A stretch of 64,000 nucleotides of DNA from Mycobacterium senriense (GTDB taxonomy: Bacteria > Actinomycetota > Actinomycetes > Mycobacteriales > Mycobacteriaceae). Positions within the stretch are counted from its first letter, which is position 1. Each line of letters begins with the position of its first letter. Position numbers and translations under genes: made by a program. Below the pieces are notes generated by a model. That model worked only from the letters and a program-made list of their open reading frames with translations, ran no database searches and was not told where the DNA came from. The stretch spans positions 930,001 through 994,000 of the forward strand of contig NZ_AP024828.1 in assembly GCF_019668465.1 (NCBI RefSeq). The letters are read 5' to 3'. Shown here in pieces: positions 21,411-30,793 of the stretch.

Positions 21411-23141
21411 ATGACTTACGACCTCATCATCCGTAATGGCACCATCGTCGACGGGCTTGGGGGTGAGCCGTACGTCGGCGACGTGGCCGTGCAGGACAAC
21501 GTGATCAAGGCGGTAGGCGCGATCAACGGGGCGACCGCCGCGCGGGAGATCGACGCCACCGGGCTGCTGGTCACGCCCGGCTTCGTCGACCTGCACACCC
21601 ACTACGACGGCCAGTCCATCTGGTCGGAGCGCCTGACTCCGTCCTCGGCGCACGGGGTGACGACCGTGGTGATGGGCAACTGCGGGGTCGGCTTCGCGCC
21701 GTGCCGCCAGTCCGACCACGACGTGCTGGTCGACGTGATGGCCGGTGTGGAAGACATTCCCGGCGTCGTCATGACCGACGGGCTGCCGTGGACGTGGGAG
21801 ACGTTCCCCGAATACATGGACGCGCTGGAGTCGGGCAAGCGCGACATCGACGTGGCCGCCTACCTGCCGCACTCGCCGCTGCGGGTGTACGTGATGGGCC
21901 AGCGCGGCGCCGACCGCGAGCCGGCCACCGACGAGGACCTGGCCAAGATGCGGGCGCTGGCCAAGGAGGCGATCGAGGTCGGGGCGCTCGGCTTCGCGTC
22001 GTCGCGGCTGACCATCCACAAGACCGAAAGCGGTTCGCCCATCCCGAGTTACGAGGCCGCCCGGGAGGAGATCGAGGAGATCGCCCGCGGCGTCGTGGAC
22101 GGCGGCGGCGGCCTGCTGCAGTTCGTTCCCGACATCCCGTCGGGCGGCTACCAGCCGGTGCTGCAGACGGTGTTCGACGTCGCCGAGGACGTCGGGTTGC
22201 CGGTCACCTTCACCCTCGTCGTCGCCAACTCGGGCGACCCGTCCTGGCCGGACGCCATCACCATGATCGAGAAGGCCAACGCGGCAGGCGGAGACGTGAC
22301 CGCGCAGCTGCTGCCGCGCCCGATCGGGTTGATCATCGGCCTGCAACTGACCGCCAACCCGTTCGTGCTCTACCCCAGCTACCGCGAGATCGCGCACCTG
22401 CCGCTGGCCGAGCGGGTCGCCGAGATGCGCAAGCCCGAGGTCCGCGCCCGCATCCTGGCCGACAAACCCGGCCAGGGACACCCGATCCTGTACGTGGCCC
22501 AGATGTGGGACTGGATCTTCCCGCTGGGCGACACCCCCGACTACGAGCCCGACCCGTCGACCAGCATCGGGGCCCGGGCTCGCGCCCGCGGCGTGGATCC
22601 GATGGAGGAGGCCTATGACCGGCTGCTCGACGACGAGGGCCGGGCCATGCTGCTGGTCGCGACCAGCAACCTGCAGAACAATTCGCTGGACACCGTCGGG
22701 GAGCTGCTGCACCGCGAGGACGTGGTGCTCGGCCTCGGCGACGGCGGCGCGCACTACGGGATGATCTGCGACGCCAGCTACTCGACCTTCTTCCTGACGC
22801 ACTGGGCGCGGGACCGCAAGGCCGGGCGGTTCACCGTGTCCGAGGCGGTTCGCGAACTCACGTCGGTTCCCGCTCGCGTCGCCGGGCTGGCCGACCGCGG
22901 CCGAATCGCGGTGGGCTACAAGGCCGATCTCAACGTGATCGACCACGCCGCATTGCGGCTGCACAAGCCCATCATCAGCTACGACCTGCCCGCCGGCGGG
23001 CGTCGCCTGGACCAGACCGCCGAGGGGTATGTCGCCACGATTGTGGCCGGGGAGGTCATCGCCGAGAACGGCGTTCCCACCGACGCCCGGCCCGGCAGGT
23101 TGGTGCGCGGACGCCGGCCGGTCCCCGCAGCCTCGCGATAA
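21411..23141 (+). CDS. D-aminoacylase-like amidohydrolase (N-acyl-D-amino-acid deacylase family)
   Basis: This is a 576-residue enzyme of the amidohydrolase_3 family. The N-terminal beta-domain starts MTYDLIIRNGTIVDGLG. The metal-binding HxH is in GFVDLHTHYDGQ (about residues 58-69), NCGVGFAPCR carries a cysteine seen in D-aminoacylases, and the catalytic aspartate region is VVLGLGDGGAHYG (about 437-449). Closing strands are GYKADLNVID. It hydrolyses an N-acyl group from a D-amino acid or a related amide. Similar genes occur elsewhere in mycobacterial genomes; it is not at this place in H37Rv, so it is an insertion relative to that genome. Confidence 0.9.
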   Translation: MTYDLIIRNGTIVDGLGGEPYVGDVAVQDNVIKAVGAINGATAAREIDATGLLVTPGFVDLHTHYDGQSIWSERLTPSSAHGVTTVVMGNCGVGFAPCRQSDHDVLVDVMAGVEDIPGVVMTDGLPWTWETFPEYMDALESGKRDIDVAAYLPHSPLRVYVMGQRGADREPATDEDLAKMRALAKEAIEVGALGFASSRLTIHKTESGSPIPSYEAAREEIEEIARGVVDGGGGLLQFVPDIPSGGYQPVLQTVFDVAEDVGLPVTFTLVVANSGDPSWPDAITMIEKANAAGGDVTAQLLPRPIGLIIGLQLTANPFVLYPSYREIAHLPLAERVAEMRKPEVRARILADKPGQGHPILYVAQMWDWIFPLGDTPDYEPDPSTSIGARARARGVDPMEEAYDRLLDDEGRAMLLVATSNLQNNSLDTVGELLHREDVVLGLGDGGAHYGMICDASYSTFFLTHWARDRKAGRFTVSEAVRELTSVPARVAGLADRGRIAVGYKADLNVIDHAALRLHKPIISYDLPAGGRRLDQTAEGYVATIVAGEVIAENGVPTDARPGRLVRGRRPVPAASR

Positions 23142-23180
23142 CGCCACCAAAAGTGGCATACGCCAGCTAAGTTGGGTTCC

Positions 23181-23825
23181 GTGACGAACCCGCATTTTGC
23201 GTGGTTGCCGCCAGAAGTCAACTCGGCACTAATTTTCTCCGGCCCTGGTCCCGGGCCGCTGCTTGCTGCCGCGGCGGCGTGGGACGGCCTGGCCGAGGAG
23301 TTGGCATCGTCGGCATCGTCATTTTCTTCGGTGACGACAGATCTGGCCAGCGGGTCCTGGCAGGGCGCGTCGTCGGTGGCCATGATGTCCGTGGCCAGTC
23401 AATACGTGAGCTGGCTCAGTGCGGCCGCCGCGCAGGCCGAAGAGGTGTCGCACCAGGCCTCGGCCATCGCGACCGCCTTCGAGGTGGCCCTTGCCGCCAC
23501 CGTGCAGCCGGCCGTGGTGGCGGCCAACCGCGCCCTGGTGTCGGCGTTGGCGGCAAACAATCATCTGGGTCAGAACACCCCGGCCATCGCCGACATCGAG
23601 GCGGCCTACGAGCAGATGTGGGCCTCCGACGTCGCGGCGATGTTCGGCTATCATGCCGACGCGTCGGCGGCCGTGGCCAAGTTGCCGCCCTGGAACCAGG
23701 TGCTGCAGAACCTCGGCTTCTCCAACACCAGCACCGCCGTCACCCGCCCGGCCAGTTCCGGCGCAGTAGCCCGCGGCTACACCTCGCGCATCGCCGGGTT
23801 CCTGCGTCCCCCTGCACCCCAGTAG
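23181..23825 (+). CDS. Short PPE protein, PPE domain only (PPE10 position)
   Basis: This is a 214-residue PPE protein. Starting from [22 protein letters not shown] gives the PPE motif at about residues 10-12. SWQG near residue 57 is the WxG turn, and [17 protein letters not shown] closes the conserved 180-residue helical domain. Only about 30 residues follow, ending [12 protein letters not shown], with no pentapeptide or SVP tail. PPE10 of H37Rv at this synteny has a long NxGxGN-type repeat tail, so this is a much shorter form. PPE domains normally pair with a PE protein for ESX secretion; no PE gene is next to it. Confidence 0.9.
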   Translation: MTNPHFAWLPPEVNSALIFSGPGPGPLLAAAAAWDGLAEELASSASSFSSVTTDLASGSWQGASSVAMMSVASQYVSWLSAAAAQAEEVSHQASAIATAFEVALAATVQPAVVAANRALVSALAANNHLGQNTPAIADIEAAYEQMWASDVAAMFGYHADASAAVAKLPPWNQVLQNLGFSNTSTAVTRPASSGAVARGYTSRIAGFLRPPAPQ

Positions 23826-23855
23826 CGCCGGAACTCGCGCCTATCCTGGAAGATC

Positions 23856-24251
23856 ATGCGCACCAAGAAGAAGGTCGATCTCAAGGCGCTGGCCGACGCG
23901 CTGGCCGACTACCCGTATGCGTACTTGATCACGGTCGACGACGGATACCGCGTGCACACCGTGACGGTCGAGCCGCAGCTGCGCGAGGCCACGCTGGACG
24001 TCGGACTCATCGGTGGGCGGACCCGCAACAACCTCGCCCAGCGCGCCGACGTGACCCTGCTGTGGCCGCCCGCCGAACCGGGCGGCTATTCACTGATCGT
24101 TGACGGCACCGCCGAAGTCACCGAGGCCGGCGCCGAGACCGCCCGCCTGACCGTGGTGCCCACCCGCGCGCTGCTGCACCGCGACGCCGACTCCCCCGAC
24201 GCCGCCAAGGGCTGTCTGCACGACTGCGTGGTGTTCTCGCTGCCGGCCTGA
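23856..24251 (+). CDS. Pyridoxamine-5'-phosphate-oxidase-like split-barrel protein (Rv0441c type)
   Basis: This is a 131-residue protein with the FMN-binding split-barrel pattern: an N-terminal helix ([20 protein letters not shown]), a beta-strand series, and [15 protein letters not shown], in which the second half matches the PNPOx-like fold. FMN or F420 binding is possible. A late CLHDCVVF cysteine pair is unusual for the family and might bind metal. It lies 30 bases after the PPE gene on the same strand. Confidence 0.83.
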   Translation: MRTKKKVDLKALADALADYPYAYLITVDDGYRVHTVTVEPQLREATLDVGLIGGRTRNNLAQRADVTLLWPPAEPGGYSLIVDGTAEVTEAGAETARLTVVPTRALLHRDADSPDAAKGCLHDCVVFSLPA

Positions 24252-24269
24252 CGTCGTACAGTCTCATCC

Positions 24270-24830
24270 GTGAGCCGCGTCGCACCGCTCGCTCCGCCGT
24301 GGAGCGAAGAAGATGCCACTGGCATCAACAGCTGGGGTCACCCCGACCGCACCTACGAGCCGCTACTGCTGGTGCGTTGCCTGCAGCGTCACCCGGCGCT
24401 GGCCTCCCGGCTGCGCAAGCTCGGCGAATCCCTTTATGTCGGAGCGCTTTTGCCGGGCCGGATCCGGACCATCGCCATCCTTCGCATCTGCGCGTTGGTG
24501 GGCTGTGCATACGAGTGGGGCGGGCAGGCGGCGTTCTGGGGCCCGATCGCGGGCGTCAGCGACGACGAGTGCGACGCGCTGGTCACCGGCGGCCCCGACG
24601 ACCCGCGGTGGAGCCCGGCCGAGCGGACGCTGATCGAGGCGGTGGACGAACTGGAGCGCACCGGCTCGTGGTCGGAGGCGACTTGGATGGCACTCGGGCG
24701 CTTCCTTTCCGACGAGCAGCGCATCGAATTGCTCACGGCCGTGGGCTGGTACCGCACGATCTGCACGCTGTGCAACGCGCTCGCGCTTCCGGTGGAGGGC
24801 TGGATGCGGCCCTGGCCCTCAGCCCGCTGA
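24270..24830 (+). CDS. Carboxymuconolactone-decarboxylase/AhpD-fold protein
   Basis: This is a 186-residue all-helical protein with RTIAILRICALVGCAYEWGG, the CMD-family core with one Cys (CxxEW) instead of the AhpD CxxC. WSPAERTLIEAVDEL and WYRTICTLCNAL also fit the family. It starts with GTG 19 bases after the PNPOx-like gene. Its 3' end overlaps the convergent SDR gene by 12 bases. No counterpart in the H37Rv order is recalled at this spot. Function unknown. Confidence 0.82.
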   Translation: MSRVAPLAPPWSEEDATGINSWGHPDRTYEPLLLVRCLQRHPALASRLRKLGESLYVGALLPGRIRTIAILRICALVGCAYEWGGQAAFWGPIAGVSDDECDALVTGGPDDPRWSPAERTLIEAVDELERTGSWSEATWMALGRFLSDEQRIELLTAVGWYRTICTLCNALALPVEGWMRPWPSAR

Positions 24831-25643
24831 GCGGTCTCTGCGCAGGCTGGGATGCTGATTCTTCAGTAGCGGCAACAACACCCGCCGCGGCATGAACTGA
24901 AACAGGCGGGCGCTGATCTGGCTCGGCAGGCCGGGTATCACCGTCCCGCGGTCGTGGTCCAGCGCGTCGACTCCGGCGCGCGCCACCTCACGCGACGGCT
25001 TCCACATGAACTTCGGGAACGCGTCGGCGAAGTCTCGCTCGTCCATGCCCGCGCTCTTCACGAATTCGGTGCGCACCGGCCCCGGGCACAGTAGCGCGAC
25101 GGTGACGCCGGTGCCGGCGAGCTCACCGCGCAGCCCTTGGGTGTAGTTGTTGACGAACGCCTTGGTGGCCGCGTAGCCGACCTGTCCCGGAAAGGGTTGG
25201 TAACCCGCGGTGGATCCGACGTTGAGGATCGCGCCACGGCCCCGCGGCACCATCTGCTGGACCGCACGGGTAGTCAGATCGACGACGGCCTCGACATTGA
25301 CCCGCACCTGGGCGATCTCGTCATCGACGGGCGTTTTGGTCACCGAACCCATCGTGCCGATGCCGGCATTGTTGACCAGGATGTCGGCGGTCAGGCCGCG
25401 ACGCTCGACCTCCTCGAAAGGGCCGGCGCGGGCGGCGGAATCGCTGACGTCGCAGGCGATCACCTCGACGCGCACGCGGCCTGCGAGTTCGTCGGCCAAC
25501 TCGCGCAGCCGCTCTTCGCGGCGGGCGACCAGCGTGACGCCGTGGCCGCGCTCGGCCAACTCGCGTGCGATGTCGGCGCCGATGCCCGACGACGCGCCGG
25601 TCACGACGGCGGTGCTGGTGGGTGAGGGAGTCGGAAGGGCCAC
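24819..25643 (-). CDS. Short-chain dehydrogenase/reductase (Rv1544/Rv2509-like)
   Basis: This is a 274-residue classical SDR. The cofactor loop TGASSGIG is at about residues 15-22, ARRE after the second strand suggests NADPH preference, NNAG is at about 91-94 and the catalytic Tyr-Lys is YAATK at about 158-162, with a preceding serine in NVGSTAGY. The C-terminal QFMPRRVLLPLLK stretch could touch the membrane. Such enzymes reduce long-chain keto or aldehyde groups in mycobacterial lipids, but the substrate here is unknown. It is downstream of groEL2, separated from it by a clear terminator. Confidence 0.87.
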   Translation of the reverse strand: MALPTPSPTSTAVVTGASSGIGADIARELAERGHGVTLVARREERLRELADELAGRVRVEVIACDVSDSAARAGPFEEVERRGLTADILVNNAGIGTMGSVTKTPVDDEIAQVRVNVEAVVDLTTRAVQQMVPRGRGAILNVGSTAGYQPFPGQVGYAATKAFVNNYTQGLRGELAGTGVTVALLCPGPVRTEFVKSAGMDERDFADAFPKFMWKPSREVARAGVDALDHDRGTVIPGLPSQISARLFQFMPRRVLLPLLKNQHPSLRRDRSAG

Positions 25644-25697
25644 GGGTTCACCCTAGAGCGCCGAACGTCCCCCACGCTCGATGCATAACCAGACACG

Positions 25698-25730
25698 AAA
25701 AAGCCCGGCCCCTTGTGAGGACCGGGCTTT
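25698..25730 (-). terminator. Intrinsic terminator of groEL2
   Basis: Read leftward, AAAGCCCGG (25730-25722) pairs with CCGGGCTTT (25708-25700), and the transcript ends in five U residues (25702-25698). It lies 20 bases after the groEL2 stop. This is a textbook factor-independent terminator and the clearest in the window. Confidence 0.9.
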
Positions 25731-25749
25731 CCCGTTGTGAGTCGTGGAC

Positions 25750-27465
<1,716 letters not shown>

Positions 27466-27478
27466 TCACCGTCCCGAC

Positions 27479-27505
27479 CTAGCACTCGCTGGTCGCGAGT
27501 GCCAA
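27479..27505 (-). promoter_or_regulatory. CIRCE operator (proximal) for HrcA
   Basis: CTAGCACTC-N9-GAGTGCCAA matches the CIRCE consensus TTAGCACTC-N9-GAGTGCTAA with two mismatches. It lies 104 bases upstream of the groEL2 start. HrcA repression is established for this element in mycobacteria. Confidence 0.88.
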
Positions 27506-27512
27506 GTCATTC

Positions 27513-27539
27513 TTAGCACTCGCCTATGCCGAGTGCAAG
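27513..27539 (-). promoter_or_regulatory. CIRCE operator (distal) for HrcA
   Basis: TTAGCACTC-N9-GAGTGCAAG matches the left arm of CIRCE exactly and the right arm with two mismatches. It is centred 34 bp from the proximal copy. The two elements together define the heat-inducible groEL2 promoter region; this copy ends just before the stop of the neighbouring TetR gene. Confidence 0.9.
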
Positions 27540-27551
27540 AAGAGGTCAGCC

Positions 27552-28118
27552 CTATCGCCCAGCGCGTAAACCGTCGACGACGACGTCGGTCACCCGCTCG
27601 GCCAAGTCCGGGTTGTAGGCCTCCGCCGCCTGGCACCCGACCAGGATCGCCTTCACTTCGCGCACCCCGACGTCCTGGCGTGCGGTGCCCGCCCGCTGCG
27701 CGGCCCGCAGCAACTCGTCAAGCATCGCCAGGAACGCGTCCTCGGCGTCGGGCGCGGCGCTGGCGATGTCGATCCCGAATCCGGCGAGCGCGTCGACCAG
27801 GCCGCGATCCGCCGCGCCCCAGTGCAGCACCATCGACCGCAGGAGAGTGAACAGCGCCTCGCCGGGTCCGACGGAGTCCAGCAGGGCCCGCCCGTCGTCG
27901 ACCAGCCGCTGCATCCGGTCCTCGATGACCGCCTGAAACAGCGCCTCCTTGGTCGGGAAGTGCCGGTAGACGGTGCCGGCCCCGACGCCGGCCCGGCGTG
28001 CGACCTCGTCGATGGGCACCGAGAGGCCCTCGGCCGCAAAGGTTTCGTAGGCGACGTCCAGCACGCGCGCACGGTTGCGCGCCGCGTCGGCGCGCAACCG
28101 GCGTTCGGGCTGCGCCAT
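27552..28118 (-). CDS. TetR-family regulator divergent from an SDR gene
   Basis: This 188-residue regulator has a TetR DNA-binding domain at about residues 8-55 (RNRARVLDVAYETFAAEG, then EVARRAGVGAGTVYRHFPTKE) and an alpha-helical ligand domain. The ATG at 28118 has AGGAGTGAACAG immediately upstream. It is divergent from the SDR gene at 28222, with a promoter and a 10-bp inverted repeat between them. It most likely represses that SDR gene and itself. Confidence 0.9.
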   Translation of the reverse strand: MAQPERRLRADAARNRARVLDVAYETFAAEGLSVPIDEVARRAGVGAGTVYRHFPTKEALFQAVIEDRMQRLVDDGRALLDSVGPGEALFTLLRSMVLHWGAADRGLVDALAGFGIDIASAAPDAEDAFLAMLDELLRAAQRAGTARQDVGVREVKAILVGCQAAEAYNPDLAERVTDVVVDGLRAGR

Positions 28119-28136
28119 CTGTTCACTCCTCAACGG

Positions 28137-28196
28137 TTGACAAAGCGGGGCGTGCGTTCCGTATAGTGACACTGAACCGGAGCGCTCGCCCCGCTT
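28137..28196 (+). promoter_or_regulatory. Promoter with TTGACA box and flanking 10-bp inverted repeat
   Basis: TTGACA (28137-28142) and TATAGT (28162-28167), 19 bp apart, look like a sigma-A promoter for the SDR gene. AAGCGGGGCG (28143-28152), directly after the -35 box, has its exact complement CGCCCCGCTT at 28187-28196 downstream of the -10 box. The two arms would let the divergent TetR protein block the promoter from both sides, or could fold in RNA. Confidence 0.6.
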
Positions 28197-28221
28197 ACTC
28201 TACAAGTTCAAGGAGCCTCTT

Positions 28222-29136
28222 ATGGCCAAGTGGACCACCGCGGACATTCCCGACCAGACCGGCCGGGTCGCCGTCATCACCGGGGCCAACACCGGCCTGG
28301 GCTACGAGACCGCCCTGGCGCTGGCCGACCACGGCGCCCACGTGGTGCTGGCGGTGCGCAACCTGGACAAGGGCAAGGACGCGGCGGCCCGGATCACCGC
28401 CCAGAGCCCGCACGCCGACGTCGCGCTAGCCGAGCTCGACCTGACGTCGCTGGCGTCCGTGCGCGCCGCGGCCGAGCAGTTGCGGTCCGCGCACGACCGC
28501 ATCGATCTGCTGATCAACAACGCCGGGGTGATGTACACGCCGAAGTCCAACACCAAGGACGGCTTCGAGCTGCAGTTCGGCACCAATCACCTGGGCCACT
28601 TCGCGTTCACCGGCCTGCTGCTGGATCGCCTGCTGCCGGTCGCCGGCTCGCGGATCGTCACGGTCAGCAGCGTCGGCCACCGCATCCTCGCCGATATCCA
28701 CTTCGACGACCTGCAATGGGAGCGCCGCTACAACAGGGTCGCCGCCTACGGGCAGGCGAAGCTCGCCAACCTGCTGTTCACCTACGAACTGCAACGACGG
28801 CTCGCCCCGCACGGCACGACGATCGCCGTCGCCGCGCACCCCGGCATGTCGGACACCGAGTTGATGCGCAACATGCCCGCCCCGCTGGTCGGAGCCTTCG
28901 AGCGGATCGCACCACTGGTCGCTCAGAAGCCGGCCATGGGTGCGTTGCCCACCCTGCGTGCGGCCACCGACCCGGCGGTGCTCGGTGGGCAGTACTACGG
29001 ACCCGACGGTCTCGGCCAGACGCGCGGCTATCCCAAGATCGTGGGGTCCAGCGCCAAGTCGCACGACGTCGACCGGCAGCGCCGGCTGTGGGCGATCTCC
29101 GAGGAGCTCACCGGGGTGGTCTATCCCGTCGACTGA
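28222..29136 (+). CDS. Short-chain dehydrogenase/reductase, retinol-dehydrogenase-like
   Basis: This is a 304-residue SDR with TGANTGLGYETA at about residues 17-28, NNAGVMYTP near 97, VTVSSVGH and the catalytic YGQAK near 175. Its long FELQFGTNHLGHFAFTGLLLD segment is typical of the WWOX/retinol dehydrogenase group. It is a close paralogue of the SDR at 32775-33713; long blocks such as KDGFELQFGTNHLGHFA are identical. AAGGAGCCTCTT is a strong ribosome-binding site. Divergent TetR control is likely. The substrate is unknown, probably a lipophilic alcohol, aldehyde or ketone. Confidence 0.9.
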   Translation: MAKWTTADIPDQTGRVAVITGANTGLGYETALALADHGAHVVLAVRNLDKGKDAAARITAQSPHADVALAELDLTSLASVRAAAEQLRSAHDRIDLLINNAGVMYTPKSNTKDGFELQFGTNHLGHFAFTGLLLDRLLPVAGSRIVTVSSVGHRILADIHFDDLQWERRYNRVAAYGQAKLANLLFTYELQRRLAPHGTTIAVAAHPGMSDTELMRNMPAPLVGAFERIAPLVAQKPAMGALPTLRAATDPAVLGGQYYGPDGLGQTRGYPKIVGSSAKSHDVDRQRRLWAISEELTGVVYPVD

Positions 29137-29142
29137 TCCGGC

Positions 29143-29841
29143 TCAACCCAGGTCGAGCAACTGCTCGTAAAAGCCGCCGAAGCCGCGCGGGCGATCGACG
29201 AGGTGGATCTCGAGGATCCAGTGGCAGATGCGGCCGCGCGGATCGGTGCGGCGCATCGGTTTGTTCGAGCCGGGCATGATGATCCATTCGACGCCGGGAC
29301 CCGCGATCTTCTTGTGCGGGAACTCGCCGATCAGATGGCCCGCGATCCGACTGCCCCACTCGAAGCCCTCGGCCCGGGCCACCCCGACGACGTGGTCGAA
29401 CAGCTCGGCGCCGGTGATCTCGGGATGGCCGGCGAAGTGGTCGCGGCCGGCCTCCCAGACCCGTGGCAGCGCATCACGAAGGGCCGTCTTGTGCGGGTCG
29501 TCGCCGAGCACGAACGTCCGCCCGAAATCGGCCTCCCACTCCTCGAAGATCGGGCCGAGATCGAGGAACACGATGTCGTCGTCGACGATCGTGCGGTCCG
29601 GTGGGCGCTCCTGAAACGGCTGCAGCGTGTTCTCCCCGGCCCGCACGATCCGCCGGTGCCAGTGCCGGGTCACCCCGAACATCTCGCCGGCGAGGTCGTG
29701 GATCTGGTCGGAGAGTTCCTTCTCGGCCAGCCCGGGGCGGATCATGGCCCGCCGCTCGATCTCGTCGAACAGTTGCGCGGCTTTGCGCTCGGCATCCAGC
29801 AGCCGTTGCACGCGAACATCTTCGGCGGTCGATCCGTCCAC
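29143..29841 (-). CDS. M24-family metallopeptidase-like protein
   Basis: This is a 232-residue pita-bread-fold protein related to methionine aminopeptidase and prolidase. All five usual metal ligands can be placed: Asp94 (FLDLGP), Asp105 (ADFGRTF), His169 (IAGHLIGEFPH), Glu211 (WILEIHL) and Glu226 (GFYEQLL). It lacks the N-terminal domain of full aminopeptidase P. A dinuclear peptidase or a related hydrolase is plausible. It starts with GTG, is divergent from the cupin gene 29 bases away and ends seven bases from the convergent SDR stop. Confidence 0.82.
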   Translation of the reverse strand: MDGSTAEDVRVQRLLDAERKAAQLFDEIERRAMIRPGLAEKELSDQIHDLAGEMFGVTRHWHRRIVRAGENTLQPFQERPPDRTIVDDDIVFLDLGPIFEEWEADFGRTFVLGDDPHKTALRDALPRVWEAGRDHFAGHPEITGAELFDHVVGVARAEGFEWGSRIAGHLIGEFPHKKIAGPGVEWIIMPGSNKPMRRTDPRGRICHWILEIHLVDRPRGFGGFYEQLLDLG

Positions 29842-29870
29842 AACAGCGATGCTATGCGCACACTGGAACC

Positions 29871-30365
29871 ATGTCCCTCGTCGTGCCGCCCTACCCGCCC
29901 GCCCGCTACACCAAAGACGAACCGGAGATCAGCGCCTGGCTCAAGCGGGCCGATCAGCCGCCTGACTATGAGACGTCCGAGGTCAAGTACCACTACCTGG
30001 CCAACCAAGAGGACACCGCCGGCGACTACGGCCTCTACCGGGTCGACATCGCGCCGGCCGGCGGCGGGCCCCCGGCGCATTTCCACCGTGCGATGTCCGA
30101 GGCGTTCTTCGTCCTGTCCGGGACGATGAAGCTCTACGACGGCACGCAATGGGCGGACGGCCATCAGGGCGACTTCCTCTACGTGCCGCCCGGGGGGGTG
30201 CACGGATTTCGCAACGAGGCGGACGAGCCGGCATCGATCCTGATGTTGTTCGCGCCCGGCGCACCCCGCGAGGCCTACTTCGAAGGCTTTGCGGCGCTGG
30301 CCGATATGACCGACGACGAGCGCCGGGAGTGGTTTATCCGGCACGATAATTTCTGGGTGCAGTAA
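29871..30365 (+). CDS. Cupin-domain protein
   Basis: This is a 164-residue single-domain cupin. The metal-binding motif 1 is PPAHFHRAMSEAFFVLSG (about residues 66-83) with two histidines and one glutamate. Motif 2 is PPGGVHGFRNE (about 104-114), which supplies the third histidine. A C-terminal helical tail (DMTDDERREWF) follows. Such proteins are small metal enzymes or sensors; the substrate is not apparent. It shares a 29-base divergent gap with the M24-like gene, so the two may be regulated together. Confidence 0.85.
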   Translation: MSLVVPPYPPARYTKDEPEISAWLKRADQPPDYETSEVKYHYLANQEDTAGDYGLYRVDIAPAGGGPPAHFHRAMSEAFFVLSGTMKLYDGTQWADGHQGDFLYVPPGGVHGFRNEADEPASILMLFAPGAPREAYFEGFAALADMTDDERREWFIRHDNFWVQ

Positions 30366-30445
30366 ACCCTTGCATTAACGCGAAATTTCCTCTGCCGTAA
30401 TGTTTCTGCTCTTTGTTCCGGACCCGGCAACGGTGGGCGTAGGGT

Positions 30446-30793
30446 GTGGCCGTGCGTACGAGGAAGCCGTCGAAGCGGGCCGCGGCCTGGATGCGGCAAA
30501 GAATCGATTGGTCGATGAGCGCCCCGGTGATGATCGACCTGCGGGTCAAACGCCCAAAACCACGGAGCACACCGGATTTTCGGCCGCGACGACCGGTGCC
30601 GGTCGCCGTGCCGGAGCGCGGCACCCGAGTGAGCGGCTATCAGCGGGGTGGGCGTGGATACCGTGAACGGGCCCGGGCACGGCTGTCCCTCGCACCGCCC
30701 GCGATGGTTCGTCGGCCCCGCGTACCGCGCGCGTCGGGTCGACGTACTGCTGCGGTTGGGATCAAGAACGCGGGCTACGGACGTAGCAGGTAG
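30446..30793 (+). CDS. Possible small basic protein in a gene-poor gap
   Basis: The 409-base gap between the cupin and monooxygenase genes contains an open frame of 115 codons from GTG. The product is extremely arginine-rich (RKPSKRAAAWMRQRIDWSM, then VPRASGRRT) with no known domain, and its end overlaps the convergent monooxygenase by 19 bases. It could be a DNA- or RNA-binding small protein, or simply a chance frame in GC-rich DNA. The first 70 bases of the gap are AT-richer and may hold a promoter. Confidence 0.25.
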   Translation: MAVRTRKPSKRAAAWMRQRIDWSMSAPVMIDLRVKRPKPRSTPDFRPRRPVPVAVPERGTRVSGYQRGGRGYRERARARLSLAPPAMVRRPRVPRASGRRTAAVGIKNAGYGRSR

